Of a DNA stretch of 64,000 bases, positions 7,209 to 17,439 are shown piece after piece. Every line of letters begins with the position of its first letter. The first letter of the stretch is position 1. The translations under genes and the position numbers were made by a program. The notes under the pieces are model-generated. The model searched no databases. It was not told where the DNA came from and worked only from the letters and a program-made list of their open reading frames with translations. The DNA comes from JBFMEX01 sp040752215. Lineage in GTDB: Bacteria; Pseudomonadota; Alphaproteobacteria; Rhizobiales; Hyphomicrobiaceae. Location of the stretch: contig JBFMEX010000024.1 of assembly GCA_040752215.1 (NCBI GenBank), positions 1 through 64,000 on the forward strand. The letters are read 5' to 3'.

Positions 7209-8597
7209 TTATCGTCGCTCTCTGACCGGCAGTATCAGCGCGATGCCGCCGAGGATGAACACCGCGATCACCGCCATGCCGGCCCGCTGGCTGCCGGTCG
7301 CCTCGGTGACGAGCGCGACCGAGAACGGGGCCACGAACGCGGTCACCTTGCCGGAGAACGCGAACAGCCCGAAGTACTGGGTCATCTTCTCCTCCGGCGC
7401 CAGGCGGGCGAGCAGCGAGCGGCTGGAGGCTTGCACCGGCGCGGCGACCAGCCCGACCAGGATCGCGAACGCGAGGAACACCTGCTCGCCGGGGGAGGAG
7501 AACGGCGCCGATCCGGCCGTCTTCGGCGCCACCTCGATTCCATAGAGAACGTGGCCGGCATCGACGGAGAGAATTCCGGCCGCGGCGGCGAGCAGCACCG
7601 CCAGCGCGCCGACGATCACGTTGCGTGCGCCGGCCCGGTCGTCGAGCCAGCCGCCGACGACACCGCCGATCGCGCCGACGATGTTGAGCACGATCCCGAA
7701 TAGCCCGAGCTCCAGCGCCTGCCAACCGAACACCGCCGCGCCATAGATGCCGCCGAACGCGAAGATGGCGCTGAGCCCATCGGTGTAGAGCATGCGCGCG
7801 GCGAGGAAGTACAGCATCGAGCGGTTCTGCGGCAGATCGATGAGCGTCTCCTTGAGCTCGGCCCACGCCGACCCGTTGCGCGGCGCGCTTGCCGTGGGCG
7901 GCGCCCGGTCCGGCACCAGCAGGAAGAATGGCAGCATGAACACGACGTACCACAGCGCAGAGAATGGACCGACCAGACGGTCGCCCTCGCGCGCCGCCGC
8001 ATCGAGCGCCAGCACCGGATCGAGGCCGATCAGCGTCTTGTCGCTGCCGGGAGCGGTGACGACGAGCCCTGCCATGCCGAGTAGACTGACGAGCCCGCCG
8101 ACATAACCGACCGCCCAGCCGATGCCCGACAGACGCCCGAGCGCACTCGCCGGCACCAGCGACGGCATCATCGCGTTGGTCAGCACGGTCGCGTACTCGG
8201 CCGCGATGGTGCCGATCACCGCGCACGCGAGCACCACCGCAATCGTCGCGCCCGAGGCATTCGGGGTGGCGATCCACAGCCCCGCCATCGCCAGCGTGAC
8301 GAGAGCCGAGAACAGCGCGAGCCACGGCTTGCGCCGCCCACTCTCGTCGGCATAGGCCCCGAGCAGCGGGCTCGTCAGCGCGATAACGAGGCCGGCCGCC
8401 GCCGCCGCGTAGCCCCACAGCGCCTGCCCGCGCACCGCGTCGCCAACAACAGCGTTGGCGAAGTAGGGCGCGAACAGGAACGTGATGATCAGCGTGTAGA
8501 ACGGCTGCGAGGCCCAGTCGAACATGGTCCAGGCGGCGAGCGCCCGGAACGGCGCCCGGCGTGTGCCGGATACTCCAGCGGCAGATCCTTTCGTCAT
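7209..8597 (-). CDS. MFS transporter, Atg22-like (UMF1) family
   Basis: The 462-aa protein has about twelve hydrophobic segments. The N-terminus has FDWASQPFYTLIITFLFAPYFA, and the first cytoplasmic loop reads LGAYADESGRRKPW, the MFS motif A position; together these are typical of the UMF1/Atg22-like branch. It is an inner-membrane transporter whose substrate cannot be deduced. The start at 8597 is followed by a short Ala/Gly/Arg tail before the first helix. The gene is probably monocistronic or co-transcribed behind gdh, 93 bases upstream of its start. Confidence 0.88.
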   Translation of the reverse strand: MTKGSAAGVSGTRRAPFRALAAWTMFDWASQPFYTLIITFLFAPYFANAVVGDAVRGQALWGYAAAAAGLVIALTSPLLGAYADESGRRKPWLALFSALVTLAMAGLWIATPNASGATIAVVLACAVIGTIAAEYATVLTNAMMPSLVPASALGRLSGIGWAVGYVGGLVSLLGMAGLVVTAPGSDKTLIGLDPVLALDAAAREGDRLVGPFSALWYVVFMLPFFLLVPDRAPPTASAPRNGSAWAELKETLIDLPQNRSMLYFLAARMLYTDGLSAIFAFGGIYGAAVFGWQALELGLFGIVLNIVGAIGGVVGGWLDDRAGARNVIVGALAVLLAAAAGILSVDAGHVLYGIEVAPKTAGSAPFSSPGEQVFLAFAILVGLVAAPVQASSRSLLARLAPEEKMTQYFGLFAFSGKVTAFVAPFSVALVTEATGSQRAGMAVIAVFILGGIALILPVRERR

Positions 8598-8690
8598 CCC
8601 GCGCCGCTCGCTCCCCTCGCTCGCCGTTCGCTGTTCCGGCGCGGCTTCATAGCACGGCGTATCACGGTTTGGAGTTGCTTTCCGGCCCGC

Positions 8691-11600
8691 TCAGCGGCTG
8701 CCGGCGAGGCGGCCGATCTCCGCCGCGGCGACGGTGAGGCGCGCCGCCGACATTTCTCCCGAGGCCAGGATCTCGGCCACGATCCGGCTCGCCTCGGTGA
8801 GCGGCTCGCGGTGGCCGGCGAGCCAGCCTCGCGCGTCGCCGCCGCCCGACGACAGAGCTTCGAGCGCCAGCTCCCGCTGCGCCCGTCCGATCGCCTCGAG
8901 CGCGCGGCCGATCGCCATCCGCTCGTAGCGATCGCTGGCGGCGAGCGCTTGGCCGCGCGCTATCAGTGGCCCGATGCCGAGCGCGTCGGTAACGGCATAG
9001 TAGCCGCGCGCGGCGTCCCTCGCTCCGAGCCCCGACCGCTCGGCCACCAGCGCGATGTCGGGGCTGTCTGCGAGTGCCCCAGCGAGCGCGATCCGCCGCG
9101 CCAGCTCGCCCGGCACTTCGGCGCCGGTCCATCGCGCCATCGTCCGCTGAAACTCGTCGGACCGCGGCGAGGCGGCGAGATCGGCCCACGCCGCCGCGAT
9201 CTCCTCCCTGACGCGCCGATGACGGCCGATCGTCGAGCCGAGATCCTTCGCCGTCTCGGCGTCGCCGGCGAACCAGGCCGTGGTCATACGGAGAAGTCGC
9301 GAAAGCTCGCCGTAGAGTGCCAGTTGCGTGTCCGCGTCGATTCGGCTGTCGAGACCGTCCACCGCCGCCCACAGCTCGGACAACGCGAGCAGTTGATCGG
9401 CGGCGAAGGCCGCGCGCGCGATGTCGGCAGCGGGCCGACCGGTCGATTCGGCGAGCGTAGCGGCGAACGCCGGGCCGCCGCGGTTGACGATCGTGTTGAC
9501 GAGGCTCGTCGTCACGATCTCGCGGCGGAGCTTGTGGGCGGCGATGTCGGCCCGGTAGCGCTCCCTGATCGCCGGCGGGAAATAGGCGGCGAGCAGCGGC
9601 TCCAGCGCCGCCTCGTCGGGAAGATCGCTGTCGAGCACGTCGGTGGTCAGCGCAATCTTGGCGTAGCTCAAGAGCACCGCCAGCTCCGGCCGCGTCAAAC
9701 CGCTGCCGGCCGCCGCCCGCTCGGCAAGCTCGGCATCGCGTGGCAACGCCTCTAGCCGGCGGTCGATGAGGCGGCGGACCTCGAGCGCATGCATCAGCAC
9801 CTTGAGATCGTCGAGGCCAGCGGCGCCGCGCCGCTCGGCGAGGCTCAGGGCGAGCGACTGCTGATGGTTGTTGGCGAGGCAGCTCGCCGCCACGTCGTCG
9901 GTCATCGACGCGAGCAGGGCGACGCGCGCGGCGGGACCGATGTCGCCGCGCTCCTCGGCGGGCCTGAGCGCGATCTTGATGTTGACCTCCTGGTCGGAGG
10001 AGTTGACGCCGGCGGAGTTGGCGATGAAGTCGGTGTCGACGCGTCCGCCGCGGCGCGCCAGCTCGATTCGTGCCCGCTGCGTCAGCGCCAGATTGGCCCC
10101 CTCGCCGACGATGCGCGCGCCGAATTCCGCCGCCGTGACGCGCAATCCGTCATTGGCGCGGTCGCCCACTTGCTCGTCGGTCTCGGCCGAGGCGCGCACG
10201 TAGGTGCCGATGCCGCCGAACCAGGCGAGATCGACCTTGGCCATCAGGATCGCCCGCGCCAGCTCGCTGGGCGTCAGCGTCTCGGCTGTGATGCCGAGCA
10301 GCGTGCGCACCTCCGGGCTGAGCGTGATTGCCTTGGCGCTGCGCGGAAACACGCCGCCGCCTGCCGAGAGCTTCGTCCTGTCGTAGTCCTGCCAGCTCGA
10401 GCGCGCCAATGCGAACAGGCGCTGGCGCTCGGCGAAGCTCGTCGCCGGATCTGGATCGGGGTCGAGGAAGATGTCGCGGTGGTCGAAGGCGGCGACGAGC
10501 TTGATCTGCCGCGACAGCAGCATGCCATTGCCGAACACGTCGCCCGACATGTCGCCGACGCCTATCACCCGGAAAGGCATCGTGTCGACGTCGTGACCCT
10601 GCTCGCGGAAATGCCGTTTGACGCACTCCCACGCTCCCCGCGCCGTGATGCCCATCTTCTTGTGGTCGTAGCCGGCCGACCCGCCCGAGGCGAACGCATC
10701 GCCGAGCCAGAAACGGTGTGCGGCCGAGATCTCGTTGGCGATGTCGGAGAACGTGGCCGTGCCCTTGTCGGCAGCGACCACCAGATAGGGATCGTCGCCG
10801 TCGTGGCGGACGACGGAGCGGGGCGAGTCGATGCTCCCGCCGGTGAGATTGTCGGTGATGTCGAGCAGCGCCGAGACGAAAGTCCGGTAGGCGGCAACGC
10901 CTTCCTTCATGACCTCCTCGCGGCTGCCGGAGCGTGGCAGCAGCTTCGGCACGAAGCCGCCCTTGGCGCCTTGCGGCACGATGACGGTGTTCTTGACCTG
11001 CTGTGCACGAGCCAGCCCCAGCACCTCGGTGCGCACGTCCTGAGGTCGGTCCGACCACCTCAGTCCACCGCGCGCGATCGGCGCGAAGCGCAGGTGGATG
11101 CCGTCGACGCGCGGCGAGGAGACCCAGATCTCACGGAATGGTCTCGGCTCGGGCGCGCCGTCGACCTCGCGGCTCGCGAGCTTGATCGCGATCACCTCGG
11201 GCGGCGCTCCGTCTCCGCGCGGCTGGTAGTAGTTGGTGCGCTGCGCGGCCATGACGAGATTGGCGAGCTGGCGCAGGATGCGATCCTCGTCGAGGCTCGC
11301 AACACCGGCGAGACCGGCCTCGATGCGCGCGCGCACCGCTGCCTCGGCGGCGCTGCGCGCGTTGGCGTCGCCCGTCCGGCTCGGATCGAAACGGACGCGG
11401 AACAGCTCCACGAGGTCACGCGCTATGGCAGGGTGCGCGTCGAGCGTGTCGGCGACATAGCGGCTGCCGAATGGCGACCGGATCTGGCGCATGTATCCGG
11501 CGAGCGCCCGCATCATCGCCGCCTCGCGCCAGTCGGTGCCGGCTTTGAGCACCAGGCGGTTGAACCCGTCGTTCTCGGCGAGCCCGCGGAATACGGCGAT

Positions 11601-13523
11601 GAACGCCTCCTCGAGCCGGGCCTCATTGGGGGCGAGGTCGATCGCCGTGCCGTCGGCACTCTCCAGCACCATGTCGTGCAGGCACACCTCGCGCTGGCGC
11701 CCGCCGAGCAGTGGCGAGAGACGATAGGTGCGCTCGTCGATGACCCTGAAGCCAAGGTTCTCCAGGATCGGCACGCGCTCGGAGAGCGGGATCGGCGCAT
11801 CGAAGCGATAGATCGCGGCTCGTGCCCGGCCGGCGCCGTCGCGCTCCGCGTAGAAGTCGATCGCCTGAGGCCGGTCCGGGCCGAGCCGCTCGATGCGGTC
11901 GATGTCCTCGAGCGCTCGCTCGGGCGAGAAAGTTTCCGCGTAGCCGGCGGGAAACGCTCGCGCGTGGCGCGCCACGAGTGGGCTCGTGTCCCCCTCGCGG
12001 CTCGCGATCGCCGCCGCGAGGCGATCCTCCCAGGTCCGTGTCGCCTCGCGGATCCTCCGCTCGAGGTCGCGCGTCTGGATTTCGGGCGTCGTGCCCTCGT
12101 ATCGGCCGATGATGAAATGCACGCGCACCAGCGGACCGGCGGTGAAGAACGGCTGATACGCCGAGACGCGGCCGTGATAGGCCTCGGCGAGAATCCGGCC
12201 GATGGTCTCGCGCGTCGCTGTCGTGTAGCCGTCGCGTGGCAGGAACACGAGCACCGACACGAAGCGGTCGAAGCGGTCGATGCGGGAGAACACTTTGAGG
12301 CGCGGTCTAAGCTCCAAATCGAGCAGCGCCGGGACCCAGCCCGTCAGCTGGCGGACGCCGATCTGGATGAGCTCGTCGCGGGGAAAGGTGTCGAGGATGT
12401 TCTGCAGCACTCTGTGCGCGTGGCTGCCGGGCTGCACGCCCGAGCCGGCCAGTACGCGCACCACCTTGAGTCTGAGGAAGGGGATCTGCTGCGGCGGCGC
12501 CGTGTAGGCCTTGGCCGTGAACAGCCCGACGAACCTGAGCTCGCCGCCGAGCGTCCCGTCCGGGCGGTAGGTCTTGATGCCGATATAGTCCATGTGCGCG
12601 CGCCGGTGCACGCGGCTGACCACGTTCGACTTGGTGATGATGATTGGCTGTGGCGCGAAATAGAATCGACGGATCTCCGGCGTCATCGCGACGAGTTCGT
12701 TGCCGCGCCTGAGCACGTGGACGTTTGGGTCGGTCAGGATGCCGAGCCCCGAACCCGCGACGACCGCCAGCTCGCCGTTCTCCGCCCCGCCCTCGAGGCG
12801 GTACTCGCGCATGCCGAGGAAGGTGAATTGGCCGCCTCTCAGCCAGCGGCAGAAATCGATGGTCTCGGCGAGAATGTCGCGCGGCACGCTGGCGGGTGCG
12901 GCTTGGAGTGCGTCGATCGCCGCGTCGAGGCGAGCGAGCATGGCCGCGAAATCGCCGACCGCGGCGCGCACCTCGGCAAGCACCCCGCCGAGCGCGGCGA
13001 CGAGCGCTTCGGAGGCATCCTTGTCGAGCGCGTCGAGGACGAGCACGATAAGGCTCTCCCGCCGCGCCTCGCGAGCAGTGTCGCCCGCTGCCGACACGTG
13101 CTCCGCTCGCCCGGAGGCGGTTCGTGCGACCGCGAGGATCGGGTGCAGCGCGAGCAGCGGTTGCAGCCCGCGCGCCTGTACCTCGCCCATCACCGAGGAG
13201 ACGAGGAACGGCATGTCGTCGTTGAGGATCTCGACGATCGTCAACCGCCGGACAGGCTTGTCCTTGCTGTGGCTCCCGTCCGCATGGCGCAGGGTGAGCC
13301 TCGGCCCAGCGGCGGGCCGCTCGCACAGGAATGCGTACGCTGCCTCGACGATGCGGGTGATCTCGGCCGGCGCGAGCACAAGCTCCCCGTCGTCGTCGAG
13401 TCCCGCCAGCAGCAGCCGGGCAAAATCGGCAAGCTCGCCACCCGGCCCACCCGGCAGCTCGGCCAGCACAGCGCCGAGGCTCGCTTGCGGCGGGGGCTCG
13501 GCAGCTTGGGTGTCGGCGGCCAT
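8691..13523 (-). CDS. gdhB: NAD-specific glutamate dehydrogenase, large (about 180 kDa) class
   Basis: The 1610-aa protein has the length and layout of the L-GDH class first described in Streptomyces and Pseudomonas: long N-terminal ACT-like regulatory segments, a central catalytic domain with VPQGAKGGFVPKLLP (substrate-binding Lys region), GGLRWSDR and DKGTATFSD, then the NAD-binding domain (GVGDMSGDVFGNGML, FLDPDPDP) and a helical C-terminus. It deaminates glutamate to 2-oxoglutarate with NAD in the cytoplasm. No frameshift is seen over the 4.8 kb. The long open frame on the opposite strand (9789-13556) is a GC-driven shadow. Confidence 0.95.
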   Translation of the reverse strand: MAADTQAAEPPPQASLGAVLAELPGGPGGELADFARLLLAGLDDDGELVLAPAEITRIVEAAYAFLCERPAAGPRLTLRHADGSHSKDKPVRRLTIVEILNDDMPFLVSSVMGEVQARGLQPLLALHPILAVARTASGRAEHVSAAGDTAREARRESLIVLVLDALDKDASEALVAALGGVLAEVRAAVGDFAAMLARLDAAIDALQAAPASVPRDILAETIDFCRWLRGGQFTFLGMREYRLEGGAENGELAVVAGSGLGILTDPNVHVLRRGNELVAMTPEIRRFYFAPQPIIITKSNVVSRVHRRAHMDYIGIKTYRPDGTLGGELRFVGLFTAKAYTAPPQQIPFLRLKVVRVLAGSGVQPGSHAHRVLQNILDTFPRDELIQIGVRQLTGWVPALLDLELRPRLKVFSRIDRFDRFVSVLVFLPRDGYTTATRETIGRILAEAYHGRVSAYQPFFTAGPLVRVHFIIGRYEGTTPEIQTRDLERRIREATRTWEDRLAAAIASREGDTSPLVARHARAFPAGYAETFSPERALEDIDRIERLGPDRPQAIDFYAERDGAGRARAAIYRFDAPIPLSERVPILENLGFRVIDERTYRLSPLLGGRQREVCLHDMVLESADGTAIDLAPNEARLEEAFIAVFRGLAENDGFNRLVLKAGTDWREAAMMRALAGYMRQIRSPFGSRYVADTLDAHPAIARDLVELFRVRFDPSRTGDANARSAAEAAVRARIEAGLAGVASLDEDRILRQLANLVMAAQRTNYYQPRGDGAPPEVIAIKLASREVDGAPEPRPFREIWVSSPRVDGIHLRFAPIARGGLRWSDRPQDVRTEVLGLARAQQVKNTVIVPQGAKGGFVPKLLPRSGSREEVMKEGVAAYRTFVSALLDITDNLTGGSIDSPRSVVRHDGDDPYLVVAADKGTATFSDIANEISAAHRFWLGDAFASGGSAGYDHKKMGITARGAWECVKRHFREQGHDVDTMPFRVIGVGDMSGDVFGNGMLLSRQIKLVAAFDHRDIFLDPDPDPATSFAERQRLFALARSSWQDYDRTKLSAGGGVFPRSAKAITLSPEVRTLLGITAETLTPSELARAILMAKVDLAWFGGIGTYVRASAETDEQVGDRANDGLRVTAAEFGARIVGEGANLALTQRARIELARRGGRVDTDFIANSAGVNSSDQEVNIKIALRPAEERGDIGPAARVALLASMTDDVAASCLANNHQQSLALSLAERRGAAGLDDLKVLMHALEVRRLIDRRLEALPRDAELAERAAAGSGLTRPELAVLLSYAKIALTTDVLDSDLPDEAALEPLLAAYFPPAIRERYRADIAAHKLRREIVTTSLVNTIVNRGGPAFAATLAESTGRPAADIARAAFAADQLLALSELWAAVDGLDSRIDADTQLALYGELSRLLRMTTAWFAGDAETAKDLGSTIGRHRRVREEIAAAWADLAASPRSDEFQRTMARWTGAEVPGELARRIALAGALADSPDIALVAERSGLGARDAARGYYAVTDALGIGPLIARGQALAASDRYERMAIGRALEAIGRAQRELALEALSSGGGDARGWLAGHREPLTEASRIVAEILASGEMSAARLTVAAAEIGRLAGSR

Positions 13524-13746
13524 GGCGGAGGCTCCATTGCGCTCGCCCGATCATAGGCGGTGTCCATCGTCCGGGCCAGCGCCAACCCGGCGTACCGCTC
13601 AGCGCGCTGTGTTTCGTCGTAGGACGCGCCGCTAACCAATTGGGAACTGTCTCGGCGTTATGAATTCGATAAGCGTGCCGCTACGCCCCCTGCCGGGGGC
13701 GTGCGATCGGTCGCAAACAGGGACGTTGCAAGTTCAACGCGTATCG

Positions 13747-15738
13747 ATGACGACACCTGAATCCTCAATCGAGACCTCGCTGATCGGGCTGATCGGGGCC
13801 GGCATCGGCGTCGCCGCCACCGGCATGATGGCGGACTTGCCATCAGGCATGATCTCGAACGGCGAGGCGATCGTGCGACGTCTGGTCCGCGCCGACGTAC
13901 CCGGCATTCAGAGCTACGTGGAAGGCGCGGTGGCGGCGGTGTGGACCGCGGCCAAGGCTGACAGCGTCCCGACCAGGGAAATCGCGCGTCACGCGGCGGC
14001 GCTGCCGGCGCTGATGGACCGGGATCGCCTCGCTGACGATGAGCTGGCGGTGGCGCTCGCCGAGGCGCAGGCCATTCATCGCCATGGCGGCATTCCACGC
14101 ATCGTTGCCGACCGGCTGGCCGACGGCCTGGTAGCGTGCTGGGAGGCGGGCGGCCTGCTCGCGGCGGCCGGACTCGATGCCGCGGTGACGGACATCCTCC
14201 TCGAAGGTCTTTTCCTGGGTTTGCTCGCGGGTCCGCGGACCCTGGTGGCGACGCGGGCTTGTCTCGGCGAGCTGGCAGAGACGCTGCGCGGCAGTATCGA
14301 TGCGGAAGGCGCAAGCCGCGCGGGCGCGCCGATGCCCGACGCACACTACGTGAGCGAGGTGCGCCGGGACGTGTCCGGGCTGGTCGAGGCGGCACGCCAC
14401 ATCGCCACCGCGACCGGGCTCGCGGACACCGCGCTCGAGGCGCTCGTCCGCGCCGGTCACGAGCGCGGCCTGCGCGACAGTGAGATCCTGCGCGGCATGG
14501 ACGACGCCGTCGTCGACATGCTGGAGTTGATGGGCGATGTCGCCGCGGCGGCAAGCGACGTCGGCGAAGACGGCGAGCTGGAGCAGCGCTTGAACGCCGC
14601 CCTCGAGGCGTTGCGCCGAGGCGCGTTCCCCGAAACGCGCCGCCATCTCGACGATGCGGCCCGCCACGCCGAAAGCAACGCGGTCGCCGGGGACCGCAAC
14701 GAGCGGCGCTCCGCTGCCGGCCGAATTCGGATCCTGCAGGCGCGCCTCGGCGAGCTGCGCGGCGCCTGGCACGATGCCGCAGATGCCTACGCGGCTGCGG
14801 TCCGCGCCCACGATCAGGCCGACCGCCTCGGCTGCTGGCGGCTGCTGGTCCGCAAGGCCGCCGCCCTGGTGCGGCTCGGCGCCAGCTGCAACGACATCAA
14901 TGCCCTGCTCGACGCGGTCGAGACGCACACCAGCGCCGGCCGGATGGTGACCGAGACCGCGGCTCCGCTCGAATGGGCCGAGGCCAATGCCGCGCTCGGC
15001 GAGGCGCTGTTGCTGCTCGGCGAGCTCGAGGGCAAGCCGGAGCGCTATCTCGCGGCAGCCCTACACTTCCGCCCCGCGCTCGAGGTGTTCTCGCGCGAGA
15101 AGGCGCGCGAGCCGTGGGCCAAGGCGCAGCTCGGCCTCGCCGACGCTCTCCGAGGCCAGGGCAGCTTCCAGGGCGACGTCGTAATCCTCGGCGAGGCGTT
15201 GTTCGCCTATCGCGCCGCGCTAGGAGTGCTCTCGAAGGAGCGCACGCCGCGCGAGTGGCTGCGCGCCCAAGTACGCTATGGTAGCACGCTGGTCCGGCTC
15301 GGCGAGGAGAGCGGCGAGGAGGCGCGCATCGCGGAGGCACTCTCGCCGTTGCGCACGGCGCTGGCGATCCTGTCCGACGAACCGCGCACGGCCCTGCTGA
15401 CCGAGGCGGAGGCGGCACTCGGGCGCGCGCTCGCCGCGCTGGCCGCAGGCGAGCTCGACACCCAGCGGCTCGAGCAGGCCGCTGCCTTGCTGCAGGGCGC
15501 GCTGCGTGGCGGCGCTCGCCATCTTGCGGTCCGCGAGCTGGCCGGGATCGAAGCGACGCTCGGCGACGTGTTGTGGGCGCTCGGCGAGAACAAGGGTGAC
15601 GACGACCGGCTGCTCGCCGCCGCCGAGGCCAAATTCGCCGCCCTCGCGCGGTTCGAGAGGCTGCACGAGCTGTCGGCAGCGGATGCCGTGCGCGAGGACC
15701 TCACCGCGCTCGACCGGCGGCTGGCACGCGCCGGGTGA
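13747..15738 (+). CDS. TPR-like helical repeat protein of unknown function
   Basis: The protein (663 aa from ATG 13747; an upstream ATG at 13660 would add 29 residues of poorer composition) is almost wholly Ala/Leu/Glu-rich helix. The C-terminal half carries degenerate tetratricopeptide-like units with A-x-Y-x-A-A-L spacing and R-x-P-x-x-W-A/L-x-A-Q (about residues 440-570). The N-terminal part has a hydrophobic Gly-rich stretch (LIGLIGAGIGVAATGMM). No enzyme motif is visible. The gene stands alone between convergent and divergent neighbours. Neither start has a clear ribosome site. Confidence 0.75.
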   Translation: MTTPESSIETSLIGLIGAGIGVAATGMMADLPSGMISNGEAIVRRLVRADVPGIQSYVEGAVAAVWTAAKADSVPTREIARHAAALPALMDRDRLADDELAVALAEAQAIHRHGGIPRIVADRLADGLVACWEAGGLLAAAGLDAAVTDILLEGLFLGLLAGPRTLVATRACLGELAETLRGSIDAEGASRAGAPMPDAHYVSEVRRDVSGLVEAARHIATATGLADTALEALVRAGHERGLRDSEILRGMDDAVVDMLELMGDVAAAASDVGEDGELEQRLNAALEALRRGAFPETRRHLDDAARHAESNAVAGDRNERRSAAGRIRILQARLGELRGAWHDAADAYAAAVRAHDQADRLGCWRLLVRKAAALVRLGASCNDINALLDAVETHTSAGRMVTETAAPLEWAEANAALGEALLLLGELEGKPERYLAAALHFRPALEVFSREKAREPWAKAQLGLADALRGQGSFQGDVVILGEALFAYRAALGVLSKERTPREWLRAQVRYGSTLVRLGEESGEEARIAEALSPLRTALAILSDEPRTALLTEAEAALGRALAALAAGELDTQRLEQAAALLQGALRGGARHLAVRELAGIEATLGDVLWALGENKGDDDRLLAAAEAKFAALARFERLHELSAADAVREDLTALDRRLARAG

Positions 15739-15923
15739 AACCGGCCGTTCTCAGTGATAACCACGATCGAAAATTTCGACCTGCGCCGCCGCTGGTCGCG
15801 CTCGGCGGCCTCCCCGCGCAGGCGGGGATCACAGAACGAGAGTCGCCGCGCGCAACAAAGCGAAATACCGGCGCGCTGATTGGCGCTGGCAACTGGTCGA
15901 AACCTTCGCGCGCCGGTATGATC

Positions 15924-16541
15924 TCACTGCAATACGATCAGGTGGTTCGGCAGCTCGTTCGGATCGGCGCTGCCGGGCGGGAAGTGCGCCGCCAGATGCC
16001 GGCCCGCCGCCTCGATCGCCCCGACGAAGCCGTCGGCCGCCCGCCCCGCGCCGATGCGATTCGTCAGCCGGTCGACGATGCCCTGCCAAGTCCCCTTCGG
16101 CACGCGCGCATCGATGGTCGTGTCCGCCAGCACCTCCGCGTAGCGCTCGGCGATCGAGACGAAGATCAGCACGCCGGTACGGCCGCTGGTCGTGTGCAGG
16201 TTCTGCACCAGGAACTGCTCGACCGCGCGGCGGTGCGCACGCTGTCGTTTGATCGACGGCGGCACCAGCAGGAGGCGGACCGGCCGCGGCAGCATGAGCG
16301 CCAACAGGGCTGCGAACACGGCGAGCTGCGTGAGGTAGATCCACTGCACCGGCAGCCAGGTCAGGTAGATCAGCACCCACGGCACCAGCAATGCCGCCAG
16401 TGCCGCCCACATGACGGGCGCGAACAGATAGCTGTCGCTGTCGGCGGCCACGACGGCCACGATCTCGCCCGAAGTCGAGCGCTCCGCGCACTCGATGGCC
16501 GTAGCGATGCGCCGTTCCTCCTCGGCGGTGAACAAGCTCAT
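15924..16541 (-). CDS. TPM-domain membrane protein (second of a LemA/TPM/TPM set)
   Basis: The 205-aa protein starts at ATG 16541 after an AGGGAG site. It opens with FTAEEERRIATAIECAERSTSGEIVAVV, the start of the TPM fold, then has two membrane segments (about 40-100) and a C-terminal half (RTGVLIFVSIAERYAEVLADTTID) that completes the domain. It is 22 bases downstream of the first TPM gene and behind lemA, a conserved order. TPM proteins are thought to act at the membrane in quality control; the exact role is unknown. A longer open frame reaching 16757 overlaps the upstream gene and is not used. Confidence 0.85.
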   Translation of the reverse strand: MSLFTAEEERRIATAIECAERSTSGEIVAVVAADSDSYLFAPVMWAALAALLVPWVLIYLTWLPVQWIYLTQLAVFAALLALMLPRPVRLLLVPPSIKRQRAHRRAVEQFLVQNLHTTSGRTGVLIFVSIAERYAEVLADTTIDARVPKGTWQGIVDRLTNRIGAGRAADGFVGAIEAAGRHLAAHFPPGSADPNELPNHLIVLQ

Positions 16542-16563
16542 TCTCGATATCTCCCTGCGCGAG

Positions 16564-17409
16564 CTACCATCCGCCCGATGCGCCACCGCCGCCGAAGCTG
16601 CCGCCGCCGCCCGACCAGCCGCCGCCCCCGCCGCCGGACCAACCGCCGCCCCAGCTTCCCGACCCGCCGGGGATGATGATGACGCGATCGTGCCCGCTGC
16701 CGGCCCGGCGGCCGCGCCGGACGTTCGGCTGCTGGCGGGCATGGCGCATCTGCGCATAGACGACGAGGCCGACGATCGCCAGCCAGATCAGGATCATGAT
16801 CAGCGCCTCGCGGTCGAGGCCGGGGCCCTTCCCGGCACCGCGCGCGCGCTCCTTCACCGCCTCCGCATCTCCAAGCAGGACGTCCTTGATGTCGCGCACC
16901 CCGGCACTGATGCCGCCGGCGAAATCGCCGCGCCGGAACGCCGGCAGGATGGCATTCTCGACGATCAGCTTGCTCATGATGTCGGTCAGCGTCGGCTCGA
17001 GCCCGCGGCCGACCTCGATCCTGACCTTGCGCTCGCCCGGCGCAACCAGCAGGATCACTCCATTGTCCTTGCCCTTCTGGCCGATGCCCCAGGCGCGGCC
17101 GAGCTGATAGCCGTAGTCCTCGATCGCGTAGCCCTGAAGCGACGGCACGGTGACGACGACCAGCTGGTCCGTCGATTTGCCCTCGAGTTCGGCGAGCTCT
17201 GTGGCGAGCCGCGCACGCACGTCGGCGGGGAGCAGGTTGGCGGTGTCGACGATGCGCCCCGTCAGTGCCGGGAACTTGGGTTGCGCCCGTGCGCCGACAG
17301 CGCCGACGGCAAGCAGCAGCAAGGCCGCGACCGCCAGCAGCAGGTGACGCGCGCCGCCGCGCCGGGCCTCACCCCCCCGCATGCCGGCGACAGCCACGGC
17401 CACGGCCAT
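16564..17409 (-). CDS. TPM-domain protein with Gly/Ser-rich tail (YgcG-like)
   Basis: The 281-aa protein has an N-terminal signal peptide (cleavage near ARAQ), a periplasmic TPM domain beginning LTGRIVDTANLLPADVRARL and containing QLVVVTVPSLQGYAIEDYGYQLGR, one membrane anchor at about 200-220 (ALIMILIWLAIVGLVVYAQM), and a low-complexity Gly/Ser/Trp tail (GGGWSGGGGGGWSGGGGSF). This tail is typical of YgcG-type proteins. It lies between lemA (30 bases upstream) and the second TPM gene and is likely co-transcribed with both. Confidence 0.9.
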   Translation of the reverse strand: MAVAVAVAGMRGGEARRGGARHLLLAVAALLLLAVGAVGARAQPKFPALTGRIVDTANLLPADVRARLATELAELEGKSTDQLVVVTVPSLQGYAIEDYGYQLGRAWGIGQKGKDNGVILLVAPGERKVRIEVGRGLEPTLTDIMSKLIVENAILPAFRRGDFAGGISAGVRDIKDVLLGDAEAVKERARGAGKGPGLDREALIMILIWLAIVGLVVYAQMRHARQQPNVRRGRRAGSGHDRVIIIPGGSGSWGGGWSGGGGGGWSGGGGSFGGGGASGGW

Positions 17410-17439
17410 CGGCGCGCTCCCTTCGTCGTGACGAGCTTG

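Noticed and set aside
9789..13556. 1255-aa plus-strand open frame opposite the glutamate dehydrogenase gene
   Set aside because: It mirrors a well-identified enzyme gene; its composition (Arg/Gly/Asp/His-rich with no domain) is that of a GC-driven antisense shadow.
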